DNA from: Dehalococcoidia bacterium
GTDB lineage: Bacteria; Chloroflexota; Dehalococcoidia; UBA2979
NCBI GenBank assembly: GCA_030745285.1
Contig: JASLOV010000050.1
Span: 1-9,150 of the forward strand
Length of the DNA: 9,150 nt
Direction of reading: 5' to 3'
Shown: one piece after another, positions 1-8,729 of the stretch
Position numbering within the stretch: position 1 is the stretch's first letter
Layout: every line of letters begins with the position of its first letter
Position numbers and translations under genes: made by a program
Notes under the pieces: model-generated
The model's database searches: none
What the model was told of the DNA's origin: nothing
Seen by the model: only the letters and a program-made list of their open reading frames with translations

Positions 1-33
1 ATCGCCGCCGATCAGGATCGACATCGAGTTCAT
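1..33 (-). CDS. Possible 5' end of an unidentified gene, cut by the window edge
   Basis: On the minus strand an ATG at 33-31 opens a frame that reads MNSMSILIGGD up to the edge, with no stop in eleven codons. A second ATG at 24-22 gives MSILIGGD, a short hydrophobic strand ending in Gly-Gly-Asp as in many alpha/beta folds. A weak purine-rich GAGA lies just upstream, and a TATACT hexamer lies at 87-82. The gene would follow the response regulator on the same strand after a gap of roughly 115 bases. Too little is visible to name it, and a partner histidine kinase can be neither shown nor excluded. Confidence 0.25.
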   Translation of the reverse strand, partial: MNSMSILIGGD

Positions 34-81
34 GTTCTCAGGCACGTCGCCCCGCTTCGATGCCCGTGATCCGATAGCCTC

Positions 82-87
82 AGTATA
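82..87 (-). promoter_or_regulatory. Candidate -10 box (TATACT) for the leftmost gene
   Basis: Read on the minus strand the sequence is TATACT, five of six matches to the sigma-70 -10 consensus. It sits about 50 bases upstream of the possible start at 33, in a locally AT-richer spot. No good -35 hexamer is seen 16-18 bases further upstream, so this is only a candidate. Confidence 0.25.
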
Positions 88-147
88 GGTTGGGCCAGAG
101 GGCACGGCCGGTACGCCGCTCACAATGCAGGGTGCAGCGACGCCCGC

Positions 148-864
148 TCAGCGGATGACGTATCCCACGCCGCGAACCGTGCTGATGACATCGCTTGTGC
201 CGGCTTCCGCAAGCTTCGAGCGGAGGCGTGAGACGTGCGCTTCGACGAAGTTGCGCTGACCGAACGTCTCGTACCCCCAGATGGCGGTCGAGATGTCGTC
301 CGTGGTCATGACCTCGTTCTTGTGCTCGAGCAGCAGCCGCAGCATGGAGAACTCCTTGGGCGTGAGGTTCAGCTGCTCCTCGTTCACGAGCACCTTGTGG
401 GCGCCCGGGTGCATGACGATGCCGCCGGGACCCTCCAGCTCCTGCCGCTCGACGCCGGGGCGCGTGCGGCGGCGGAGCACGGCCCGCACGCGCCGGTTCA
501 GCTCCGCCGAGTCCATCGGCTTGACGATGTAGTCGTCCCCTCCGAGGTCGAAGCCGTGCAGCCGTTCGGCGAGGTTGCCCGCGGCAGTCACGAAGACCAC
601 TGGTACGTCCGTGCGCGCCCGGATCTGACGGCAGACATCGAAACCCGACATGCCCGGCAGGCCAACATCGAGGATGACGAGGTCGTAGGACTTGCGACTG
701 ATCAGCGCCAGCGCGTCTTCGCCGCTGGCGGCGCCGCTGGCGACATTGCCGTCCGCGCGAAGGTGGGCGGCGATCAGCTCCCGCACGGTCGGCTCGTCGT
801 CCACGATGAGCACGCGAGCGCTCTCCGGCTCGGAAACGGGCACTGTCGGCTGTTCGGCGAACAT
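148..864 (-). CDS. OmpR/PhoB-family two-component response regulator
   Basis: This 238-residue DNA-binding regulator should be phosphorylated by a sensor kinase and then bind promoter DNA. The receiver domain spans about residues 16-130. It has the acidic pair D22/D23 (VLIVDDE), the phospho-acceptor D66 (LVILDVGLPG), the switch Thr T93 (VFVTA) and K115 followed by Pro (YIVKPMD). A winged-helix output domain fills about residues 140-238, with LTPKEFSMLRLLLEH, the recognition-helix region around VEAHVSRLRSKL and the terminal wing VRGVGYVIR. Length is typical. I chose the ATG at 864 because the receiver begins soon after it and a GGGGA lies about ten bases upstream; a longer frame to 951 adds 29 residues without homology. 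No complete kinase gene is in the window, so it is an orphan here and its target is unknown. Confidence 0.93.
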   Translation of the reverse strand: MFAEQPTVPVSEPESARVLIVDDEPTVRELIAAHLRADGNVASGAASGEDALALISRKSYDLVILDVGLPGMSGFDVCRQIRARTDVPVVFVTAAGNLAERLHGFDLGGDDYIVKPMDSAELNRRVRAVLRRRTRPGVERQELEGPGGIVMHPGAHKVLVNEEQLNLTPKEFSMLRLLLEHKNEVMTTDDISTAIWGYETFGQRNFVEAHVSRLRSKLAEAGTSDVISTVRGVGYVIR

Positions 865-1118
865 CAACGAATTCCCCACGAACCAGGGACAAGCGGGTGA
901 GGCGCCACCCGCCCCGACGAACAAGCGGCCGATTCCGGAGCTTCTGCGCACCGGATCGACCGTGAGGGACGGGTTAGCCGCCTCATCGATAACTCGCCTG
1001 GGATCAAGTCATCGCAATAGCAAGCTTAGAACGGTCGAGCATCAGAAACCTGACGAAACGCTGCTTTCCCGTCAGCGTGGCGTCAGCCGGGTTCCTCTAG
1101 CGATAAGCGCGTCTGCTG
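865..1118. other. Non-coding stretch holding the response-regulator control region
   Basis: These 254 bases separate the hydrolase stop codon from the response-regulator start, both on the minus strand. The part around 1000-1060 is clearly less GC-rich than the flanks, as expected of a promoter region. Short repeats of CGTCAG/CTGACG occur at 1050-1086. I see no convincing ORF or RNA gene here, and no clear paired -35/-10 boxes. Confidence 0.5.
1050..1087 (-). promoter_or_regulatory. Cluster of CTGACG/CGTCAG repeats, candidate regulator-binding site
   Basis: CGTCAGC occurs at 1070-1076 and again at 1081-1087, an 11-base period of about one helical turn. The inverted copy CTGACG lies at 1050-1055. 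OmpR-family regulators usually bind direct repeats spaced about 10-11 bases, so a site for the adjacent response regulator is reasonable. The inverted pair could instead form a hairpin, acting as a weak terminator for the upstream hydrolase gene. No binding evidence is available from sequence alone. Confidence 0.3.
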
Positions 1119-1913
1119 TCACGGAAGCAATCCGTGGTCCGCCAGGAACTCTAGCAGCAGTGGACGAAACTCCTCGCGACCCTGGGCGTACACACCGTGG
1201 CCAGCTTCCTGCAGGATCTCCAGTCGCGCGTTGTCGCCGATGGCACGCGCCATGTGGACGGAGCCGCCCGCCCCGGCCACCACGTCCTTGCCCCCGGCCA
1301 CGATCAGCGCCGGACACTCGATCTGATGCAGGTACGGAGTCAGCGGGTGCTCGCGCAGCCCGGCCACGGCCCGTGATTCCGCGACGTGCGACTCAACGTG
1401 CTCCGGCGGCACTTCCCGGCTATCGCCCTGATCGACGGTGACGTGGCCCGCGAAGGCCGGTTCGAGCGACTGACCCGCCAACGGCCCGACCCCTGCCCTC
1501 GCGACTTCGCCGCGCTGGTACCAGTTGTCGCTCGCCGGGCCGTTGACCTCGGCTGAGCTGGAGTCGATTACGATCGCGGCGCAGCGCTGCGGATAGTCGA
1601 GCGCGAAGCGCTGGACCAGCACGCCGCCCCACGAGACGCCGAAGATCACGGCTTGCTCGACATCGAGGCCGTCGAGCAGACGGTCGAGGTCAGAGGCGTA
1701 GAGCGGCAGCGAGTACTTCGCCGCCTGCCCGGAGCGGCCGAGCCCGCGGTTGTCCCACGAGATGGTGCGGAAGTGCCGGGCATACCACTCCATGTCGTTC
1801 TGCTCGAAGCCCTGTCCGCTCCCGCCCAGTCCGTGGCAGTAGACGAAGGCCAGGTCGCCGCCCCCCTGCTCCTCGTAGTGGATGGTGACGTCGCTCAGGT
1901 CCATCCCCGGCAT
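1119..1913 (-). CDS. Alpha/beta hydrolase-fold enzyme
   Basis: This 264-residue protein is probably a soluble cytoplasmic hydrolase of the esterase, lactonase or C-C hydrolase type; the substrate cannot be read from sequence. The oxyanion-side motif HGLGGSG begins at residue 27. The nucleophile elbow GVSWGG places the catalytic serine at residue 94. The acid is probably D210 (IVAGGKDV) and the base H239 (EAGHGVY), completing a triad in the standard order. A small cap of about 65 residues lies between strands 6 and 7. The start at 1913 is supported by GGAGG five bases upstream. Longer in-frame starts up to 2090 would add a basic, unrelated leader running into the neighbouring gene. It is divergent from the VanZ-like gene and shows no operon partner. 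Confidence 0.88.
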   Translation of the reverse strand: MPGMDLSDVTIHYEEQGGGDLAFVYCHGLGGSGQGFEQNDMEWYARHFRTISWDNRGLGRSGQAAKYSLPLYASDLDRLLDGLDVEQAVIFGVSWGGVLVQRFALDYPQRCAAIVIDSSSAEVNGPASDNWYQRGEVARAGVGPLAGQSLEPAFAGHVTVDQGDSREVPPEHVESHVAESRAVAGLREHPLTPYLHQIECPALIVAGGKDVVAGAGGSVHMARAIGDNARLEILQEAGHGVYAQGREEFRPLLLEFLADHGLLP

Positions 1914-2059
1914 GGTGTCCTCCAACCCCGCAGATGAGTGGTACACGCACCTGCGACGAGCCCGCAAGCTCACGCGCATCGTATGTTTGGATAGCGCCGG
2001 GTCTCGCACGGCGACGAGTCCCGGAGATCCGATCATGAAGGGGCGCGACGGATGGGTCA

Positions 2060-2464
2060 TTGAGCCGCCGACAACTGCGCCGGCTGTCATCAGCAGCGAT
2101 CATCGCGTCGATCGCAGTAATCCTGCTGACGACCCTCACACCGGTCGGCGGCGACCCACGGGAGGCCGGCAGCTGCTTCCTCGGCCTGCCGTGCGCCATC
2201 GGCCACTTCACCCTGTTCGGCGCGCTCGGCGCCGCCATCGCCGGCCGCTACGCCGTGAGCGCCGCCGCGGCGCGGTCTCCCCGACGCGCGCTGGCAATGG
2301 CGCTGCTGGCGATCTGGCTGTTCGCCGCGGCCGACGAGCTCGCCCAGACCTGGTGGGTGGAGGGACGCGACGGCGAGTTCGTCGATTGGGCCGCCGACAT
2401 GGCCGGTGCGATCGTCGGTCTGGCGCTGGCCGGGCCGGTGTTGAGACTGCTCGTCCGCGGCTGA
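2060..2464 (+). CDS. VanZ-like family integral membrane protein
   Basis: This is a 134-residue, very hydrophobic protein with about four predicted membrane helices, near residues 10-28, 43-62, 75-93 and 110-131. The VanZ-type signature is visible: an early TP after helix 1, GHFTLFGALGA in helix 2, DELAQ at the end of helix 3, then a GR..EFVDWAADMAGA segment leading into helix 4. VanZ of Enterococcus raises teicoplanin resistance by an unclear mechanism; most family members have no assigned role, and no other van genes are here. The frame opens with TTG, the first start after an in-frame stop, and has only a weak upstream GGATGGG. Two cysteines (in SCFLGLPC) lie in the loop before helix 2. Confidence 0.8.
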   Translation: MSRRQLRRLSSAAIIASIAVILLTTLTPVGGDPREAGSCFLGLPCAIGHFTLFGALGAAIAGRYAVSAAAARSPRRALAMALLAIWLFAAADELAQTWWVEGRDGEFVDWAADMAGAIVGLALAGPVLRLLVRG

Positions 2465-2540
2465 GTCTGATTCGCAGACACTCAATCGACGGCAACCTCG
2501 GTCGGGGGATCTCGGCGCCCGATGGCCGGCCCCAGGTCGC

Positions 2541-2609
2541 GTGAACCGGTGCCCAGATCCGCAGCAGACATTGCGTGAAACGGCACACACGGGGATGATT
2601 GTGAACCGC
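2541..2609 (+). repeat. Three GTGAAMCGS half-site-like repeats upstream of rex
   Basis: GTGAACCGG at 2541-2549, GTGAAACGG at 2575-2583 and GTGAACCGC at 2601-2609 repeat nearly the same nine bases in the same orientation, 34 and 26 bases apart. The third copy is the left arm of the proposed Rex operator. The other two lack a clear right arm, so they may be degenerate half sites or coincidence. Confidence 0.3.
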
Positions 2610-2616
2610 TTCTCAA
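2599..2616 (+). promoter_or_regulatory. Probable Rex operator (ROP site)
   Basis: The 18 bases read TTGTGAACCGCTTCTCAA. The arms TTGTGAA and TTCTCAA form an inverted repeat with one mismatch around a four-base centre. This closely matches the Rex operator consensus known from Streptomyces (TGTGAAC-N3-TTCACA). It lies 42 bases upstream of the rex ATG, where repressor binding would block transcription. The inference is negative autoregulation, released when NADH binds Rex. Confidence 0.8.
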
Positions 2617-2658
2617 TCCGCTCCCGTGGCGTCCGCACGGGAGCGCCGGGGGCTGACC

Positions 2659-3300
2659 ATGCCGCTTGAGATTCCTGAAGTCGTGATCAACCGCCTGCCG
2701 GTGTACTACCGGCTGCTTTCACGCATTCAGGGTGAAGGGCGAGCAGTCGTCTCTTCGCAGGAACTAGGCGACGCCCTGGCGGTCACGCCCGCTCAGATCA
2801 GGAAGGACCTCTCCTACTTCGGCCGCTTCGGCAAGCAGGGGCGCGGGTACTCCGTGCAGCGCCTCACCGAGGAGCTGCGACAGATCCTCGGGCTTGAGCG
2901 CCGCTGGCGCATGGTGCTGGTCGGCATCGGCCACCTCGGCCGCGCGATCGCCTCCTACCACGGCTTCGAGCCGGAGGGGTTCGATATCATCGCGCTCTAC
3001 GACGCGGACGCGGAGGTCGTCGGTTCGACGGTCAGCGGGCATGTCGTTCGCGACGCCTCCCGACTTGAGGCGGACCTTGCCCAGGAGCCGGTGTCGATCG
3101 GAGTCGTCGCCGTCCCCGCTGAACACGCCCAGGAAGTGATCGACATGCTCGTCGGCGCCGGGATACAGGCGATCCTCTGCTACGCGCCGCGTGCCGTGCA
3201 GGTCCCGGACCACGTCGAGCTACGGCAGGTGGACCCGGTGATTTCGCTCCAGAGCATCACCTACCACCTCACCCGCACGCTGGAAGCCGAGACGCCGTAG
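2659..3300 (+). CDS. rex: Redox-sensing transcriptional repressor Rex
   Basis: Rex is a homodimeric repressor that binds DNA when NAD+ is high and lets go when NADH rises, controlling respiratory and fermentative genes. The protein has 213 residues, the usual length. The N-terminal winged helix (about 1-80) begins with PEVVINRLPVYYRLL and contains the family hallmark QIRKDLSYFGRFGKQGRGY at residues 46-64. The Rossmann domain carries GIGHLG at 89-94 for the dinucleotide phosphates, and D115 (ALYDAD) at the end of the second strand. The C-terminal helix (SLQSITYHLTRTL) is the dimer-swapped helix of the family. I took the ATG at 2659, preceded by GGGGG seven bases upstream, over the GTG at 2626, which lacks a ribosome site. 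A Rex operator lies just upstream. Confidence 0.95.
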   Translation: MPLEIPEVVINRLPVYYRLLSRIQGEGRAVVSSQELGDALAVTPAQIRKDLSYFGRFGKQGRGYSVQRLTEELRQILGLERRWRMVLVGIGHLGRAIASYHGFEPEGFDIIALYDADAEVVGSTVSGHVVRDASRLEADLAQEPVSIGVVAVPAEHAQEVIDMLVGAGIQAILCYAPRAVQVPDHVELRQVDPVISLQSITYHLTRTLEAETP

Positions 3301-3310
3301 GCTCACTCCA

Positions 3311-3339
3311 CGCCGGGCTTCCGGACCACTCAGCCGGCG
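3311..3339. terminator. Weak inverted repeat between convergent rex and mreB
   Basis: CGCCGG at 3311-3316 and CCGGCG at 3334-3339 form a perfect six-base inverted repeat with a 17-base loop, in the 43-base gap between two convergent genes. The position suits a two-way terminator, but the stem is short and there is no T-run on either side. Confidence 0.25.
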
Positions 3340-3343
3340 ACGC

Positions 3344-4378
3344 CTACCCGGTCTGACTGACCAGCGACTCCTCCTCCGTCGGCATCGCACGCTCGATCAC
3401 ATCGAGGTAGTCGAGCGCCGCGCCTGAGCCGCGGGCAACGCACTGCAGCGGGTCGTCGGCGACGTGCACCGAAACGCCGGTCTCGTGCCGTAGCAGGTCG
3501 TCGAGGTGGCGCAGCATCGCGCCCCCGCCCGTCAGTACGATGCCCCGGTCGATCACATCAGAAGCGAGCTCGGGCGGGGTGCGTTCCAGCACGGAGCGCA
3601 CGGTCTGCACGATGCTGCCGAGGTGCTCCTGGATGGCCTGCGTCACCTCGCTGGACTGGACGGTGACGGTGCGCGGGAGCCCGCTGATCTGGTCACGGCC
3701 GCGCACTCCGACGGTGGTGTCGGGCTCCAGCGGCAGCGCGGAGCCGAGGGCGAGCTTCACCTCTTCCGCCGTGCGCTCGCCGACGATCAGATTGTGGCGA
3801 CGCTTGATATGCGCGGCGATGGCGTCGTCCAGGCGGTCGCCGGCCACGCGCACCGACTCGCTGGCGACGATGCCGAACATCGAGATCACGGCCGCTTCGG
3901 TGCGGCCGCCGCCGATGTCCACCACCATGTGCCCGCGCGGCGACCCGATCGGAATCTCGGCGCCGATGGCCGCGGCGAGCGGCTCCGGGATGAGGTGGGC
4001 CGGCCGGCCGGCGCCAGCGGCCTCCGCCGCGTCTCGCACCGCACGCTGCTCCACGCTGGTGACGCCCACCGGGACGCAGATCATCACCTCCGGCCGCACG
4101 AGATTGAAGCGACCGACGACGCGGCCGATGAAGTAGCGCAGCATCGCCTCTGTGATCAGGTAGTCGGCAATCACACCGTCACGCATCGGCCGGATCACCT
4201 GGATCGTGCCGGGGTGGCGGCCGATCATGGCGCGCGCCTCGTCGCCGACGGCGACAACGGTGTTGTCGCGCTCCGTGAGGGCGACAACAGCGGGCTCATC
4301 GAGCACGACGCCTCGCCCCTTCTCGTGGACGAGCACATTGGCGGTGCCGAGGTCGACACCGATACGCCTGCTGAACAT
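3344..4378 (-). CDS. mreB: Rod-shape actin homologue MreB/Mbl
   Basis: This bacterial actin forms ATP-dependent filaments on the inner face of the membrane and guides the elongation machinery for peptidoglycan. It has 344 residues, normal for the family. Visible motifs are phosphate-1 [12 protein letters not shown] (about 6-17), the [11 protein letters not shown] segment (63-73), EPLAAAIGA (132-140), phosphate-2 [15 protein letters not shown] (152-166) and the adenosine loop [11 protein letters not shown] (279-289). Phosphate-2 has Arg159 where Thr is usual. The start at 4378 fits the family N-terminus; the ribosome site is weak (an AGG almost touching the ATG). An in-frame GTG at 4465 would add 29 unrelated residues. 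It follows murA on the same strand after 92 bases, and mreC, mreD and rodA are absent. It could equally be named mbl. Confidence 0.93.
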   Translation of the reverse strand: MFSRRIGVDLGTANVLVHEKGRGVVLDEPAVVALTERDNTVVAVGDEARAMIGRHPGTIQVIRPMRDGVIADYLITEAMLRYFIGRVVGRFNLVRPEVMICVPVGVTSVEQRAVRDAAEAAGAGRPAHLIPEPLAAAIGAEIPIGSPRGHMVVDIGGGRTEAAVISMFGIVASESVRVAGDRLDDAIAAHIKRRHNLIVGERTAEEVKLALGSALPLEPDTTVGVRGRDQISGLPRTVTVQSSEVTQAIQEHLGSIVQTVRSVLERTPPELASDVIDRGIVLTGGGAMLRHLDDLLRHETGVSVHVADDPLQCVARGSGAALDYLDVIERAMPTEEESLVSQTG

Positions 4379-4470
4379 CCTGGCCGCCGCTCTTTGGGGG
4401 AGTGGTGATAACTCGGTCACAGCCGGGGAGCGCCGCAGTCTAGCGTTCGCCGGGGCGGTGTGCACGCGCG

Positions 4471-5727
4471 CTAGATGCGATTGACGTCCGCGCCGAGGGC
4501 GCGGAGGCGCCCGCTGAGGCCGGCGTACCCGCGGTCCAGGTGAATGACGTCGCGGATCGAGGTCTCGCCGCTCGCGGCGAGCCCGGCGATCACGACGGCG
4601 GCTCCGGCCCGCACGTCGAGCGCCCGCACGTTCGCGCCGAAGAGCGGAGTGGGACCCTCGATCATCACCGACTGGCCGCCGGCGGTGATATGCGCGCCCA
4701 TCGAGCGCAGCTCACCGACGTAGAGCAGCCGGTTTTCGAAGACCCGCTCCAGCACGATCGAGACGCCGTGCGCCTGGGTCAGCATCGCCGCCATCGGGGC
4801 GTGCAAGTCGGTGGCGTAGCCGGGATAGGGGACGGCCTGGAGCTGGATCGGCTTCAGATCATGGCCCGGGCGGCGGCAGACGCGGATGCCGGCTCCCGCC
4901 GCCGTCACATCGAGGCCGGCCTCGTTCATCTTCGTCAGCAGGCTGTCGAGGTGGCGCGGATTGGCACCCTCCACGGTCACGTCGCCGCCGGTGGCGGCGC
5001 CAGCCAGCAGGAAGGTCCCGGACTCGATGCGGTCGGGGATGACGGTGAATTCCGTGCCATGCAGCCGCTCGACCCCATCGACCTCGATGGTGTTGCTGCC
5101 GTGGCCGCGGATGCGTGCGCCCATCTCGTTCAGCATCTCCGCGACCATCTGCACTTCCGGCTCCGCCGCGGCGTTGACGATCGTGGTCGTGCCCCGCGCG
5201 AGCGTGGCGGCAAACAGCAGGTTCACGGTGCCGAGCACGCTCGGGTAGTCGAGGAAGAGCCGGGCGCCGGTCAGGCGGGGCGCTCTCGCCACCCAGGCCG
5301 CGCCGTTGCGCACCACCTCCGCGCCCAGCGCGCGGAACCCGGTGAGATGCACGTCCAGCGGGCGCACGCCGATCACGTCGCCGCCGGGCGCCGCACACGC
5401 CGCCTCCCCCTCGCGTGCGAGCAGCGGCCCCATCACCAGGAACGAGGCGCGCAGTGCCACCACGTGCTCGTCTGGCGCGCGATGCTCGGTCAGTTCCGCC
5501 GCCTGGATCTCGACGTCGTCACCGGAGCGCTCGACGCGCGCGCCGAGGGCGCGGAGCAGATCGGCCATCTCGCCGATGTCGGCGATCGCCGGGGTGTTGT
5601 GAATCGTGACGGGGTCGGCCGTCAGCAGTGTGGCGGCAAGGGCGTAGAGCGCTGCGTTCTTGGAGCCGGAGGCGACGATGCTGCCCTGGAGGGGCCGCCC
5701 GCCTCGAATCACCAGTCGCTCGTCCAT
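4471..5727 (-). CDS. murA: UDP-N-acetylglucosamine 1-carboxyvinyltransferase MurA (Asp variant)
   Basis: MurA transfers enolpyruvate from phosphoenolpyruvate to UDP-GlcNAc, the first committed step of peptidoglycan synthesis, in the cytoplasm. The 418-residue protein is full length, with the two inside-out alpha/beta domains of the EPSP synthase family. Visible active-site elements are GSKNA (K23, N24), the catalytic loop [23 protein letters not shown] (D307), VFENR and HLDRGY (R399). The loop residue that is Cys115 in E. coli is D117 here, as in mycobacterial MurA, which predicts insensitivity to fosfomycin. The ATG at 5727 aligns with known MurA N-termini ([10 protein letters not shown] against E. 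coli MDKFRVQG). A TTG three codons upstream (5736) has better spacing to an upstream GAGGG/TAGG and is a real alternative. It sits between atpC and mreB on one strand. Confidence 0.96.
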   Translation of the reverse strand: MDERLVIRGGRPLQGSIVASGSKNAALYALAATLLTADPVTIHNTPAIADIGEMADLLRALGARVERSGDDVEIQAAELTEHRAPDEHVVALRASFLVMGPLLAREGEAACAAPGGDVIGVRPLDVHLTGFRALGAEVVRNGAAWVARAPRLTGARLFLDYPSVLGTVNLLFAATLARGTTTIVNAAAEPEVQMVAEMLNEMGARIRGHGSNTIEVDGVERLHGTEFTVIPDRIESGTFLLAGAATGGDVTVEGANPRHLDSLLTKMNEAGLDVTAAGAGIRVCRRPGHDLKPIQLQAVPYPGYATDLHAPMAAMLTQAHGVSIVLERVFENRLLYVGELRSMGAHITAGGQSVMIEGPTPLFGANVRALDVRAGAAVVIAGLAASGETSIRDVIHLDRGYAGLSGRLRALGADVNRI

Positions 5728-5769
5728 CGGTCGCAACCGTGCCTACCCTCGCGCGGTGCGGCCAGCATA

Positions 5770-5791
5770 CGCGGCGTCGCGTGACGCCGCG
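5770..5791 (-). terminator. Strong GC hairpin between atpC and murA
   Basis: Positions 5770-5778 and 5783-5791 are perfect nine-base complements around a four-base loop. A second, shorter hairpin (CGCGC/GCGCG, 5800-5812) lies beside it. On the minus strand this is 78 bases after the atpC stop codon and 42 bases before the murA ATG. It probably ends or attenuates the ATP synthase transcript, although no U-run follows, so a Rho-independent terminator of the standard kind is not proven. Confidence 0.45.
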
Positions 5792-5869
5792 AGCAGGCGC
5801 GCGCGGTGCGCGTGTCGCTGGGCCGGGCGCCGTGACGGAGCGTGTGCTGCGGACGAGGGGTGCTTCGCG

Positions 5870-6310
5870 CTAACGACTGGCGGCTGGCACTCCGGACCGG
5901 GAGCCGCGGCGACGGACCCGCAGACGCAGCAGGGCGCGCTGAAGCGAGAGCTGTGCGCGAAGCAGGTCGAAGGACTCCGTACCGGCCCCGCCGTCCGCCA
6001 GGCGTTCCGCCGCCCGCTGTCTCGCCTCCTCCGCCCGCTCCTCGTCGATCTCATCGAGGTGTTCGGCGGCGTCGGCGAGCACGGTCACTTCGTCGGCGGC
6101 GACCTGGATGAAGCCGCCGTGGATGGCAAAGGCCAGCTCCTCACCGGCAGCGACCGCGACCATCTCGCCGATGGCGAGGCCGGCCATGAGCGCGGCGTGC
6201 GAGGGCAGCACGGTGATTTGGCCCTCGCTGGTGGGCACGATCAGGCGCTGGATGTCGTCGCGACGCAGCACTTCGCGCTCCTGGGTCACGACGGAGAGTG
6301 TCAGCGGCAC
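5870..6310 (-). CDS. atpC: F1 ATP synthase epsilon subunit
   Basis: Epsilon is part of the central rotor stalk of the F1Fo ATP synthase and can inhibit ATP hydrolysis through its C-terminal helices. The 146-residue protein begins with the beta-sandwich domain (about 1-82), with TSEGQITVLPSHAAL and HGGFIQVAADEVTVLAD typical of the family. Helices follow from about 83 to 135 (EIDEERAEEARQRAAERL and AQLSLQRALLRLRV). It then ends in a basic, probably disordered tail (RRRGSRSGVPAASR), making it slightly longer than the common 130-140. The start is GTG at 6310, supported by GGAGG four bases upstream; the frame continues further up only as a shadow of atpD. It follows atpD by 40 bases on the same strand. 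Confidence 0.93.
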   Translation of the reverse strand: MPLTLSVVTQEREVLRRDDIQRLIVPTSEGQITVLPSHAALMAGLAIGEMVAVAAGEELAFAIHGGFIQVAADEVTVLADAAEHLDEIDEERAEEARQRAAERLADGGAGTESFDLLRAQLSLQRALLRLRVRRRGSRSGVPAASR

Positions 6311-6350
6311 GTCGCCTCCGTTATTCCGCAGCCTTCGATTCGGCGGCCAT

Positions 6351-8674
<2,324 letters not shown>

Positions 8675-8729
8675 CTATCTCTCCCCGTCCGATCCGCTCT
8701 CGCTGACGCCGGTGCCCGGCAGCCCGTGC

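Noticed and set aside
1914..2090. Earlier starts for the alpha/beta hydrolase
   Set aside because: They would overlap the divergent VanZ-like gene and add an arginine-rich leader; GGAGG directly precedes the start at 1913.
2465..2479. Small hairpin GTCTG/CAGAC just after the VanZ-like stop
   Set aside because: The stem is only five bases with no T-run, so it is too weak to call a terminator.
2626..2658. Earlier GTG start for rex
   Set aside because: It adds 11 residues outside the family N-terminus, has no Shine-Dalgarno sequence, and starts only ten bases after the operator. The ATG at 2659 has a good GGGGG.
3506..4408. Plus-strand open frame opposite mreB
   Set aside because: It is antisense to a clear MreB gene, with the same His/Asp/Arg-rich shadow composition.
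4379..4465. Earlier GTG start for mreB
   Set aside because: The extra 29 residues have no MreB homology and the family N-terminus matches the ATG at 4378.
4540..5784. Long plus-strand open frame opposite murA
   Set aside because: Its composition is rich in Arg, His, Gly and Asp, as expected of an antisense reading of murA; no family is recognisable.
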